From an uncultured Lachnospira sp. (lineage in GTDB: Bacteria > Bacillota > Clostridia > Lachnospirales > Lachnospiraceae), in NCBI GenBank assembly GCA_946186125.1, contig CAMHLZ010000031.1, positions 1-39,749 of the forward strand: DNA of 39,749 bases, in the 5' to 3' direction. The position numbers and the translations under genes are program-made. Positions 6,626 to 14,153 of the stretch are shown here, in pieces (the stretch's first letter is position 1; each line of letters opens with the position of its first letter). A model generated the notes under the pieces. The model saw only the letters and a list, made by a program, of their open reading frames with translations. It ran no database searches and was not told the origin of the DNA.

Positions 6626-8839
6626 TTATATTTTTTTCAATTTTGCAAAAGAAGCGAACATCTTCTTCACACCGACTTTATCAAAATTAACGGTTACCTC
6701 AAAATCTCTTCCTCCCTCAGCCACAGATACAACAGTTCCTTCACCAAACTTAATATGTTTTACCCTGTCTCCCTCACCATACTCTAATCCTGTTAGTTTT
6801 GTAACCTTAAATTGTCTCGGTTCAAAAGCTTTCGAATTAATAATCTGCCTTGCCGATGATGCCTGTGTAGGTCTGGTTACCCTTCTTTTTTCAGTCGGTT
6901 CAGCCTTTTTCATTCCGGTATCAAGTAATTCTAAAGGAATTTCTTTTAAAAACCTTGACATTTTACCGTACTGTATTTCGCCCCTGACCATCCTCTGTTT
7001 GGCACAGCTTATGTGAAGGTTATCCATCGCCCTTGTTATTGCAACATAGCAAAGTCTTCTTTCTTCTTCAATATCAAGCGGATCATCTGAAGAAATAGAC
7101 ATATAACTCGGAAACAGCCCGTCTTCCATTCCGCATAAATATACATTAGGAAACTCAAGACCTTTTGAACTGTGTACGGTCATAAGCACCACATAATCAC
7201 TTTCCGGATCAAGGCTGTCTATATCTGCCACCAATGCAACTTCTTCTAAAAAGCCGTTTAGCGAAGGTTTCTCAGCCTTTAACTGATAATCTACCGCCTT
7301 TGTCAATAATTCCTCGATATTTGCAATCCTCTCTTTTGATTCATCTGTATTCTCAGCTTCAAGTTCTCTCACATATCCGGTTACATCTGTTATTTCATCT
7401 ATCAGTTCCCTGACATTTATAAATTCGTTTTTTGTCCTTAGAACCTGTATCAAATCTACAAAAGATTTAACCTTTGCAGATGAACGTCCTATGTACTCAA
7501 GGCATTTTTCATCACGTGCCGCATCATAAAAGCTGATTCCCCTGCTGTCGGCATATTCCTGAATTTTATCTATACTGGCAGCTCCTATTCCTCTTTTAGG
7601 CACATTTATAATCCTACGCACTGCAAGATCATCCACACCGTTATTAACCGTTTTTAAATAGGCAAGGATGTCTTTTATTTCTTTCCTTTGATAGAAATTA
7701 ATTCCACCGACAATTTTATACGGAATATTTTTTCTCATCAATGCCTCTTCAAGCAATCTGGATTGAGCATTTGTCCTGTACAGGCATGCACACTCTTTAA
7801 ATGTTTTTCCATTTTCAACGTATTTTTTTATGCTTTCAGCTACGTATTCTGCTTCCTGCTGGGCAAAATCCACCATTTTAAATGTGATTTTTTCGCCATC
7901 TCCTCTGTCTGTCCATAATGTCTTTGATTTACGTTCGGTATTATTCTTTATCATTTCATTTGCGGCATTTAATATATTCTGGGTCGAACGATAATTCTGT
8001 TCAAGTTTTATTACATGTGCATCAGTAAAGACACTTTCAAAATTAAGGATATTTTTAATATTGGCACCTCTGAATTTATAAATGGACTGGTCATCATCAC
8101 CAACCACACATAAATTTCTGTGTTCTTTAGCAAGCATACTGATAAATTTAAACTGAACCGTATTGGTATCCTGATATTCATCAACCATTATGTATTTGAA
8201 TCTCTCTCTGTAATATTCCAGAACATCTTTATTGTTTTCAAACAATTCAACGGTTTTAACCAACAAATCATCAAAATCAAGAGCATTGTTATTTTTTAAT
8301 TGTTCCTGATACAACTTATAACATTCTATTACTTTCTTTTTTGAAAAATCCCCCTGATTATCAATAGCATACTGTTCCGGTGAAATAAAATCATTTTTTG
8401 CTTTTGAAATCTGTGCAAGTATGTTTCTTTCTTTATAAACCTTTGTATCTACATTCAGTCTTTTAAAAACATCTTTCATTAATGACTTTTGATCATCTGT
8501 ATCATATATTGTAAAATGATTTTCATATCCAAGTCTGTCGATATATCTTCTCAATATTCTTACACATGACGAATGAAATGTACTGACCCATATCTGATCC
8601 GAGCCAAATCCGACCAGATTCTGAACCCTTTCCTTCATCTCTCCTGCTGCCTTGTTGGTAAATGTAATAGCCATTATATTCCACGGCTGCACACCCTTTT
8701 CTTCTATAAGATAGGCTACTCTGTGCGTCAACACTCTGGTTTTTCCCGAACCCGCACCGGCTAATATCAGCAGGGGACCTTCAGTATGAAAAACTGCTTC
8801 TTTCTGCATATCATTTAATGTATCGTAAATACTACTCAT
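6626..8839 (-). CDS. pcrA: ATP-dependent DNA helicase PcrA (UvrD family, superfamily 1A)
   Basis: This 737-residue 3'-5' DNA helicase acts in repair, rolling-circle replication and removal of RecA or stalled polymerase. Visible motifs are Walker A (LAGAGSGKT, 26-34), Ia (AITFTNKAA), II (DEYQDT, 220-225), III (GDDDQSIYKFRGA, about 247-259), IV (QNYRST), V (TVHSSKGLEF) and VI (RRLCYVAITRA). The C-terminal 55 residues (GDRVKHIKFGEGTVV) form the Tudor-like PcrA tail known to bind RNA polymerase. I placed the start at 8839, with GGAGG seven bases upstream; a Met nine codons earlier lacks a site. Its promoter is listed separately and lies between the arms of a 9-bp inverted repeat. All catalytic residues are present. 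Confidence 0.97.
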   Translation of the reverse strand: MSSIYDTLNDMQKEAVFHTEGPLLILAGAGSGKTRVLTHRVAYLIEEKGVQPWNIMAITFTNKAAGEMKERVQNLVGFGSDQIWVSTFHSSCVRILRRYIDRLGYENHFTIYDTDDQKSLMKDVFKRLNVDTKVYKERNILAQISKAKNDFISPEQYAIDNQGDFSKKKVIECYKLYQEQLKNNNALDFDDLLVKTVELFENNKDVLEYYRERFKYIMVDEYQDTNTVQFKFISMLAKEHRNLCVVGDDDQSIYKFRGANIKNILNFESVFTDAHVIKLEQNYRSTQNILNAANEMIKNNTERKSKTLWTDRGDGEKITFKMVDFAQQEAEYVAESIKKYVENGKTFKECACLYRTNAQSRLLEEALMRKNIPYKIVGGINFYQRKEIKDILAYLKTVNNGVDDLAVRRIINVPKRGIGAASIDKIQEYADSRGISFYDAARDEKCLEYIGRSSAKVKSFVDLIQVLRTKNEFINVRELIDEITDVTGYVRELEAENTDESKERIANIEELLTKAVDYQLKAEKPSLNGFLEEVALVADIDSLDPESDYVVLMTVHSSKGLEFPNVYLCGMEDGLFPSYMSISSDDPLDIEEERRLCYVAITRAMDNLHISCAKQRMVRGEIQYGKMSRFLKEIPLELLDTGMKKAEPTEKRRVTRPTQASSARQIINSKAFEPRQFKVTKLTGLEYGEGDRVKHIKFGEGTVVSVAEGGRDFEVTVNFDKVGVKKMFASFAKLKKI

Positions 8840-8916
8840 CAGATTCCTCCAAGTTATTTTTTCCATATATTGTGCTTAATTTATTGCACATCCGGCTCTT
8901 TGTTACACAAAGAAAC

Positions 8917-8972
8917 GTGTGAGAAATTATTCTAACATCTTTAACCATATCTGTCAAAACAACTTCTCACAC
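8917..8972. repeat. 9-bp inverted repeat flanking the pcrA promoter
   Basis: GTGTGAGAA (8917-8925) and TTCTCACAC (8964-8972) are exact reverse complements. They bracket the pcrA promoter: one arm lies three bases past the -10 box, the other six bases before the -35 box. There is no T-tract suited to termination, and the 38-base gap is long for a hairpin. Confidence 0.6.
8929..8957 (-). promoter_or_regulatory. pcrA promoter
   Basis: A consensus TTGACA (8952-8957) and TAGAAT (8929-8934) are spaced 17 bases apart on the minus strand. This is a strong sigma-A-type promoter about 90 bases before the pcrA start. Confidence 0.75.
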
Positions 8973-9002
8973 TTGTTTTTTATCTTTATTCTGAACGTTT
9001 AT

Positions 9003-9974
9003 TTAACCTAACTTTGTTCCACAATTAGAACAGAACTTTGCACCATTTGTAGCAGTACCACAATTCGGGCAGAACTTAGGCACCTGACCGTCTCCTGCAG
9101 GTGCTGCCTGCTGCTGCATGCCCTGGTTCATTGTTCCAGCCATTGAATTCATCATCTGCTGTCCCATCATCATACCCATCTGCATACTTGCCATGGTGTT
9201 CGCCATATCTCCGGACGCATTTCCCTTTGCCATACCTTCAGCCATCTGCATCTGCATGTGCTTATTAACGTCACCCATCATGCTTTCTGACGCAGCCTGC
9301 TCCTGCATCTTTCTGACGCTGTCAGGATAACTGAAACTCTCAATGTTAAATGCCGTGATAGTTATTCCAATCTGAGATATCTCCATATCCAGATCAGTCT
9401 TAATACCATTTCCGATATCATAAGCATTTGCCTGAAGATTGAACATGTCTTTTCCTTCTTTTGTTATCCATTTCATCAAAAGCTGATCCACTTTAGTGAT
9501 AACTCTTTCTTTTACGTCATCAACGGTAAACTGCTTCTTTACTCCGGCAACCTTGTCTATCAACGCAAGATAATCATCAACCTTACATGTAAATGTACCA
9601 AATGCTCTGATTGGCATTCCTCCCGGCAATCCCGGTGCAGGTATGCTTATTGCATTTTTTGTACCCCATTTTATAATAAATTCCTTTGTATTGACAAAGA
9701 GAACTTCTGCTCTCATACCACTGTTAAAACCGAATTTAAACCCTTTTAATGTAGATAAAAAAGGTACTATCTGTGTTTCAATATCAAAGCTTCCTTCATC
9801 TTTAAAGATTCCTTCTACTTTACCGTTAAACATGAATATTGCATCCTGTCCGGCACGAAGAATAAGTTTACTTCCTTTTTTTATCTCATCATTGTTCCAT
9901 TTATAAAAAATGACGTCATCTCTGTTCTCGTTCCACTCAACAACATTTGCTAACTGTCCGCCAAAAAGTCCCAT
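9003..9974 (-). CDS. SPFH-domain protein with C-terminal zinc ribbon (YdjI-like)
   Basis: This 323-residue protein begins MGLFGGQLANVVEWNEN, the start typical of YdjI-type SPFH/'virion core' proteins. The SPFH fold spans about 1-225. A Met/Gln/Gly-rich linker follows (about 230-295, with MQMGMMMGQQMM). The end is a double-CxxC zinc ribbon (FCPNCG...FCSNCG). There is no transmembrane segment. In Bacillus the homologue is made with a PspA protein in the ydjFGHI operon and works in envelope-stress and membrane-domain organisation. Here it directly follows a PspA/IM30 gene with a 21-base gap and an AGGAGG site, which supports a joint role. The likely substrate is the inner face of the membrane; the zinc ribbon may recruit partners. 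Confidence 0.85.
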   Translation of the reverse strand: MGLFGGQLANVVEWNENRDDVIFYKWNNDEIKKGSKLILRAGQDAIFMFNGKVEGIFKDEGSFDIETQIVPFLSTLKGFKFGFNSGMRAEVLFVNTKEFIIKWGTKNAISIPAPGLPGGMPIRAFGTFTCKVDDYLALIDKVAGVKKQFTVDDVKERVITKVDQLLMKWITKEGKDMFNLQANAYDIGNGIKTDLDMEISQIGITITAFNIESFSYPDSVRKMQEQAASESMMGDVNKHMQMQMAEGMAKGNASGDMANTMASMQMGMMMGQQMMNSMAGTMNQGMQQQAAPAGDGQVPKFCPNCGTATNGAKFCSNCGTKLG

Positions 9975-9995
9975 TACGAATCCTCCTGATTTATA

Positions 9996-10685
9996 TTATT
10001 TGCCCATCTGAGCCTTTAATGCTGCTAATTCATCATCTACGGCTGAGCCGGCAAGATCTGCTTCTGTGTCATACTTGCTTGCAAGATCATTAATATCTGC
10101 CTCTGCTGAAGACTGGTTAAGCTCTGCCATGGCATTAGCTTCATCAAGCATTTTATTTGCTTTTGCTTCCATCTTACTGAATGCTGACATATTATTCTGC
10201 GCACCTGTGTAGCTTCCGCCAATCTCAGCCATTTTTTTCTGAGTCTTGGCAACCGCCATCTTAGCCTTAATTGAATCTTTTCTTTCATTAAGATCAGCCA
10301 TATCTTTTACAAGCTTATCATGCATCTGGCGCATCTTAGTTGCATTTGATGCAGCTATATCATATGACTGCTGTAAACTCTCCTGTTTCTGAACAAGCTG
10401 ATTCTTTTTAGTAAGAAACTGTTTTGCATCAGCATCATTACCTGCTGCAACAGCTTTTTCTGCGTACTGCTGGAACTTATTAATCTCAGCCGTACATTCA
10501 TCAAGTTCCCTCTTACATCTCTGTTCCTCTGCCATAACCGAAGCCGTCTCTGCTTTTACCTTGCCAAGATCACTTTCCATGTTTCTTAAGTACTGGTCAA
10601 TCATCTTCTCCGGATCTTCTGCCTTATCCAACAAAGCATTGATATTAGCAGACATAATGTCCTTAAATCTTGTAATAATTCCCAT
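9996..10685 (-). CDS. pspA: PspA/IM30-family phage-shock protein
   Basis: This 229-residue protein is almost wholly alpha-helical. It starts MGIITRFKDIMSANINALLD, the amphipathic helix and ESCRT-III-like start of PspA/Vipp1, and contains the DPEKMIDQYLRNMESDL motif followed by long coiled coils (about 25-190). Family members form rods or rings on the inner membrane and maintain it under stress. The start at 10685 has GGAGG nine bases upstream. A minus-strand promoter lies 35-65 bases before the start codon. It forms a two-gene operon with the SPFH/zinc-ribbon gene, like part of the ydjFGHI operon, but without a visible partner for the G and H genes. Confidence 0.9.
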   Translation of the reverse strand: MGIITRFKDIMSANINALLDKAEDPEKMIDQYLRNMESDLGKVKAETASVMAEEQRCKRELDECTAEINKFQQYAEKAVAAGNDADAKQFLTKKNQLVQKQESLQQSYDIAASNATKMRQMHDKLVKDMADLNERKDSIKAKMAVAKTQKKMAEIGGSYTGAQNNMSAFSKMEAKANKMLDEANAMAELNQSSAEADINDLASKYDTEADLAGSAVDDELAALKAQMGK

Positions 10686-10719
10686 AAAAAAAATCCTCCA
10701 TCTTTCTGTAATAATTCTA

Positions 10720-10748
10720 ATTATACTACCTTTTTTAACAAAAGTCAC
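10720..10748 (-). promoter_or_regulatory. Promoter of the pspA-SPFH operon
   Basis: On the minus strand GTGACT (10743-10748) and a perfect TATAAT (10720-10725) are 17 bases apart. The -35 box is a partial match. Confidence 0.6.
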
Positions 10749-10762
10749 TATCATTTTTATTC

Positions 10763-10791
10763 TTGTAAAGCCACAACAAATGATATATAAT
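10763..10791 (+). promoter_or_regulatory. Promoter of the DUF1836 gene
   Basis: TTGTAA (10763-10768) and TATAAT (10786-10791) are 17 bases apart on the plus strand, about 40 bases before the start codon. It faces away from the pspA promoter. Confidence 0.7.
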
Positions 10792-10832
10792 GTAATATTA
10801 TATGTATTTTTTAAGAAAGCAGGTATATTAAT

Positions 10833-11429
10833 ATGTCCATTAATACTCAAAAATTGATTGATGAACTCATAGATAATATTAGTATTATTAATTCAGAAGA
10901 GATTCCTTCAATTGATTTATATATGGATCAGGTTACTACTTTTATGGAAAAACACCTTAGCAGCTCAAAACGTTATGAAGATGATAAAATTCTGACGAAG
11001 ACAATGATTAACAATTATGCCAAGAATCATCTTCTGCCTCCCCCTGATAAAAAACGTTATTCAAAAGAACATGTTATTATGCTTATTTTTATTTATTATT
11101 TTAAAAATATTATGTCAATTAATGATATCAAGACACTGTTAGGACCTCTCGCAGATAATTATTTTAAGAGTTCACATGACAGTTCCCTTGAGGATATATA
11201 TGACGAGATATTCAGTCTTGAAAAGGATCGTCAGATGAATCTTTCCGAAGAATTGTCCAAATGTCTTGAGCAATCATGTAACGTATTTTCAGACCGCAAA
11301 GAGTCTGACCGGGATTTTTTACAATTGTTTTCTCTTATATGCATATTAACATACGACACATATATCAGAAAGCAGCTTATAGAAAAAATTATAGACGAAA
11401 TTTCAAAAATGACTAACTCTGATAAATAA
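10833..11429 (+). CDS. DUF1836 domain protein
   Basis: This 198-residue protein matches the DUF1836 pattern seen across Firmicutes: a helix-rich N terminus, the ILTKTMINNYAKNHLLPPP core and KKRYSKEHVIMLIFIYYFK. The segment resembles a MerR-like winged helix (YAKNHLLPPP-KRY is the MerR-type hinge), so DNA binding is plausible but unproven. It has no membrane or secretion signal. A promoter lies about 40 bases upstream and AAAGCAGG precedes the ATG. It is the only plus-strand gene in this part of the window and ends at a bidirectional terminator shared with the yerC-like gene. The function of DUF1836 proteins is not established. Confidence 0.8.
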   Translation: MSINTQKLIDELIDNISIINSEEIPSIDLYMDQVTTFMEKHLSSSKRYEDDKILTKTMINNYAKNHLLPPPDKKRYSKEHVIMLIFIYYFKNIMSINDIKTLLGPLADNYFKSSHDSSLEDIYDEIFSLEKDRQMNLSEELSKCLEQSCNVFSDRKESDRDFLQLFSLICILTYDTYIRKQLIEKIIDEISKMTNSDK

Positions 11430-11432
11430 AAT

Positions 11433-11466
11433 TATACCGGACGAAAAACTGCCCGGTATAATTTTT
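11433..11466. terminator. Bidirectional intrinsic terminator
   Basis: A 10-bp stem (ATTATACCGG with CCGGTATAAT) with about a 12-base loop is flanked by A-rich and T-rich runs. It serves both the DUF1836 gene and the converging yerC-like gene. Confidence 0.8.
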
Positions 11467-11469
11467 GAT

Positions 11470-11760
11470 TTAATTATCATTTAATCTTCCAAACACCATA
11501 TCATAACCATCGTTACCATAATTGAGTGATCTGTTCACCCTGCTTATCGTAGCAGTAGATGCACCTGTCTTTTCTGCAATATCATGATATGTCTTTTTTT
11601 CTTTCAGCATTTTTGCCACCTCATATCTTTGCGATATGGAGAGCAGTTCATTAACAGTGCATAAATCCTCAAAAAAGCAGTAACACTCTTCCTTGTTTTT
11701 CAATGTCAAAATGGCGTCAAATAACTCATCAACCGCCTCTGTATGTATCTTATCTGTCAT
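11470..11760 (-). CDS. YerC/YecD family TrpR-related regulator
   Basis: The 96-residue protein has the helix-turn-helix of the TrpR/YerC family: LLSISQRYEVAKMLKEKKTY followed by HDIAEKTGASTATISRVNRS (about 38-80). These proteins occur widely in Firmicutes, often near trp or purine/helicase genes; their ligand is generally unknown. The start at 11760 (MTDKIHTEAV) matches the family start; the Met nine codons earlier is less likely. It follows the PHP phosphoesterase gene by 73 bases on the same strand and ends at a bidirectional terminator. Regulation of its neighbours is possible but not shown. Confidence 0.85.
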   Translation of the reverse strand: MTDKIHTEAVDELFDAILTLKNKEECYCFFEDLCTVNELLSISQRYEVAKMLKEKKTYHDIAEKTGASTATISRVNRSLNYGNDGYDMVFGRLNDN

Positions 11761-11833
11761 AAAACATTCATATCCTTTCCATTCCATGAAAACAGAACAT
11801 TTTTCTGCACTAATAGTTTATCATACTAAAGCA

Positions 11834-12565
11834 CTAAAATCCAGTGTTTTTATATCTGTTTAAAAATGTTTTTAATTTTTCAGGATAATAATTCAATACA
11901 TATTCATCCGGGAATCCCACTTCTCTGATAAATTCAAGAGACTCTTTGTTTTTTCCGACGTTATTTATGCTATGTGCATCACTGTTAATGCAAACCGGAT
12001 GTTTATTATATTTACAAATATCAAGGATTTTTTTTATATTTTCCCTTGCATTAATCCTCCACGGACAACCCGTAAGCGAATTATTGTTAATTTCCAATAA
12101 TACATCATTTTCCATGGCCGCACTTATAACTTTTTCGTAATCAACCGGTATGTTACCATCATCCAAATGACCTATAATATTAACAAAAGGATTTTTTATT
12201 GCACTAATTACGGCATTTGTATTTTCTTCAATATTTCCCGGCTCATATCCTATTCCAATATGGATGCTGGCAATACACAAATCTAATTTTTGCATTATCC
12301 GCTCATCTAAATCTACTGTTCCCTTGAAATCCAATATATTTAATTCTGCACCAAATAATACTTCTATATCGCCGTAATCCCTTTTCTTTTCAGACAATTG
12401 TTCAAAATATTCTTCAGAACAGGTCCCGGGCATACGTACTGAATGCTCTGTTATTCCCAATAGCGTAAGTTTCTTTTTTCTCGCCTCTTCCACCATCTCT
12501 TCAATTGTATTTTCAGCATGGCCGCTGGCAACCGTATGTGTATGTAAATCTGTACTATAATTCAT
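11834..12565 (-). CDS. PHP-domain phosphoesterase (YcdX-like)
   Basis: The 243-residue protein has the ordered metal-binding motifs of the polymerase-and-histidinol-phosphatase superfamily: DLHTHT (6-11), ITEHS, a Glu in GAELNI, SIHIG, GHLDDG, EINNNS and INSDAH. The set is complete for a trinuclear metal site, so it should be an active phosphoesterase. The arrangement is closest to the stand-alone YcdX type rather than to histidinol phosphatase. The substrate is unknown. Only about 16 bases separate its ATG from the terminator of the gene upstream, so there is little room for a promoter and it may be expressed by read-through. It precedes the yerC-like gene. Confidence 0.88.
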   Translation of the reverse strand: MNYSTDLHTHTVASGHAENTIEEMVEEARKKKLTLLGITEHSVRMPGTCSEEYFEQLSEKKRDYGDIEVLFGAELNILDFKGTVDLDERIMQKLDLCIASIHIGIGYEPGNIEENTNAVISAIKNPFVNIIGHLDDGNIPVDYEKVISAAMENDVLLEINNNSLTGCPWRINARENIKKILDICKYNKHPVCINSDAHSINNVGKNKESLEFIREVGFPDEYVLNYYPEKLKTFLNRYKNTGF

Positions 12566-12581
12566 ATTTTTCCTTTCAATT

Positions 12582-12633
12582 AAAAAGGCGGGTTACAACA
12601 ATCTGTTTTCATCAGCTTATTGTAAAACCCACC
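12582..12633 (-). terminator. Intrinsic terminator of the acidic-repeat secreted protein gene
   Basis: On the minus strand a long stem (GGTGGG with CCCGCC, then an inner TTACAA/TTGTAA helix) is followed by TTTTT at 12582-12586. It sits directly before the PHP gene's ribosome site. Confidence 0.8.
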
Positions 12634-12650
12634 ATATCTCTTAACTCATT

Positions 12651-13877
12651 CTACTTCAAAGTGCTTATATTAATAACTTTGCTATATTTACTGTAAACCT
12701 TCTTACCGTCAGTCTTTACGTAACTTCTTACTCTTACATAATATTTTGTCTTTGCCTTGAGTCCGCTTATAATCTTTGTTCCTTTCTTAACAGTAATGTT
12801 TGCAGTCTTTGCTCCCGCGAAATTCTTCTTTACCGAATACTGAACTTCATATCCAGCCACATTTGAATCTTTCTTTACCGTAACAGAAATCTTCTTCTTC
12901 AAGCCTGATACCTTCGTTACAACCGGTTTTGAAAGTTTAACATCTGCCTTGCCGCTCTTCTTCCATCCGGCATATAATGTCTGCTTAGAAGCTGTCTTTA
13001 AAACTGTAGAAGCTGTTACTTTCTTTCCGTTTTTCTTCTTTGTGAACCATCCGGTAAACTTATATCCATCTCTTGTAGCTGTAGGTAATTTACCATATTT
13101 CTGACCATATGTTACTTTAATACTTGACTTTGATGTCTTACCACCATTCGCATTAAAGCTTACTGTATATTCCTTTGCAACCCATACAGCACTAACTGTT
13201 AAATCTTCAGTAACCTCATCAAAGTCTTCATCCCATTGTAAATCGTATCCTTCTTTTTCGATATCCGGTGCTTCAGCATATTCTCCACTCTGAACTTCCT
13301 GCTCTGAAATCACATCGTCACCATCCATAAAAATTACTGTATACGAGTCACTATCATCATCGCTGTCATCCCAGTCTTCGTCATCTGTGTCATCGCCGTC
13401 ATCCCAGTCTTCGTCATCTGTGTCATCTGTGTCGTCGCCCCAGTCTTCGTCATCTGTGTCATCTGTGTCGTCGCCCCAGTCTTCATCGTCTGTGTCATCG
13501 CCGTCATCCCAATCTTCATCATCTGTATCGTCGCCATCACCCCAGTCTTCATCATCTGTGTCGTCGCCATCACCCCAATCTTCGTCATCTTCATCTTCTT
13601 CATCATCGAAGTCATCTTCATCTTCAACCCATTCGCCGGTATCCTCGCTCCATTCATCTTCAGCTTCATCAGTACTGCCAACGTTTCCTACCTCAAGTTC
13701 GCCTACTTCTGTAACTGTTCCCTCAACAAAATCCTCATCTTCTTCGAATCCATCCAAATCTTCGATAACGTCCACATCCGTCATGTCATCTCCAAATGCT
13801 CTGATACCACAAATCCCCGGGCAGGCAAGAATTGCTGCCAAAGCCAACGCTGCACCTTTTAAATATACCTTTCTCAT
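12651..13877 (-). CDS. Secreted protein with acidic DDTDDEDW repeats, InlB-type B-repeat and Fn3-like domain
   Basis: This 408-residue protein has a signal peptide (MRKVYLKGAALALAAILACP, cut near residue 27-30) and then a strongly acidic region. Residues 97-175 hold seven DEDW-centred repeats of 10-12 residues. A short strand-rich unit (SYTVIFMDGDDVI) and a Listeria/Bacteroides-type B-repeat (YTVSFNANGGK...GYKFTGW...LYAGW, about 237-305) follow, then a fibronectin type III-like domain (LSKPVVTKVSGLKK...YYVRVRSY) to the end. No LPxTG or membrane anchor is seen, so it is probably released or held by charge. The start at 13877 is preferred, with AAAGG nine bases upstream. The repeat may bind calcium or basic surfaces; that is a guess. 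Confidence 0.85.
   Translation of the reverse strand: MRKVYLKGAALALAAILACPGICGIRAFGDDMTDVDVIEDLDGFEEDEDFVEGTVTEVGELEVGNVGSTDEAEDEWSEDTGEWVEDEDDFDDEEDEDDEDWGDGDDTDDEDWGDGDDTDDEDWDDGDDTDDEDWGDDTDDTDDEDWGDDTDDTDDEDWDDGDDTDDEDWDDSDDDSDSYTVIFMDGDDVISEQEVQSGEYAEAPDIEKEGYDLQWDEDFDEVTEDLTVSAVWVAKEYTVSFNANGGKTSKSSIKVTYGQKYGKLPTATRDGYKFTGWFTKKKNGKKVTASTVLKTASKQTLYAGWKKSGKADVKLSKPVVTKVSGLKKKISVTVKKDSNVAGYEVQYSVKKNFAGAKTANITVKKGTKIISGLKAKTKYYVRVRSYVKTDGKKVYSKYSKVINISTLK
13353..13589 (-). repeat. Tandem repeat encoding DDTDDEDW(G/D)D units
   Basis: About 240 bases of in-frame repeat code for seven copies of a DEDW-centred acidic unit of 10-12 residues. Copies are highly similar at DNA level and differ mainly in insertion of an extra DDT. 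Length change by slippage between strains would be expected. Confidence 0.85.
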
Positions 13878-13994
13878 TCCCATCATCCTTTCTCATAAAC
13901 TAAGCATTATACTATACAAATTTCGCCAACATTGTACACTTTTTTTCAACCTGTATACGCTCATTATTCTTAGTATCGAATTTTATTATGTTTT

Positions 13995-14011
13995 TTGTGC
14001 AATTTGCACAA
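13995..14011. promoter_or_regulatory. 17-bp palindrome, candidate operator
   Basis: TTGTGCAATTTGCACAA has two 8-base arms around one central base and is a perfect inverted repeat. It lies about 30-45 bases downstream of the expected transcription start of the acidic-repeat gene, in a 5' leader of some 160 bases. No T-tract is linked to it in the direction of that gene. Confidence 0.55.
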
Positions 14012-14047
14012 TTCAATATTGTATTATTTCGTTTCGTTTGTGATTTT

Positions 14048-14075
14048 ATTATATCATACTTAGTGTTACTGTCAA
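14048..14075 (-). promoter_or_regulatory. Promoter of the acidic-repeat secreted protein gene
   Basis: Consensus TTGACA (14070-14075) and TATAAT (14048-14053) are 16 bases apart on the minus strand. A second TATAAT at 13906-13911 lacks a clear -35 box. The region 13878-14130 holds no gene. Confidence 0.75.
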
Positions 14076-14123
14076 TATACTTTGTGATTATTTTTAGAAT
14101 TTGTAGCATTATTTTATTTTTTT

Positions 14124-14153
14124 TTAATAAAAATAGCTGTCCTCTGACAGCTA
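14124..14153 (-). terminator. Intrinsic terminator of hslO
   Basis: An 8-bp stem (TAGCTGTC 14134-14141 with 14146-14153) with a four-base loop overlaps the hslO stop codon. T and A runs follow it on the minus strand. Confidence 0.85.

Noticed and set aside
8917-8972. Terminator of the pspA-SPFH operon
   Set aside because: The arms are 38 bases apart, no U-tract follows, and a consensus promoter for pcrA sits inside.
13353-13589. Tandem repeats that could be mistaken for a CRISPR array
   Set aside because: Units are in frame, encode one peptide motif, vary in length and have no unique spacers between them.
13387-14043. A long Ser/Pro-rich open frame on the plus strand
   Set aside because: It is the antisense reading of the DDTDDEDW repeat; it has no ribosome site, and the minus-strand protein has a signal peptide, known domains, a promoter and a terminator.
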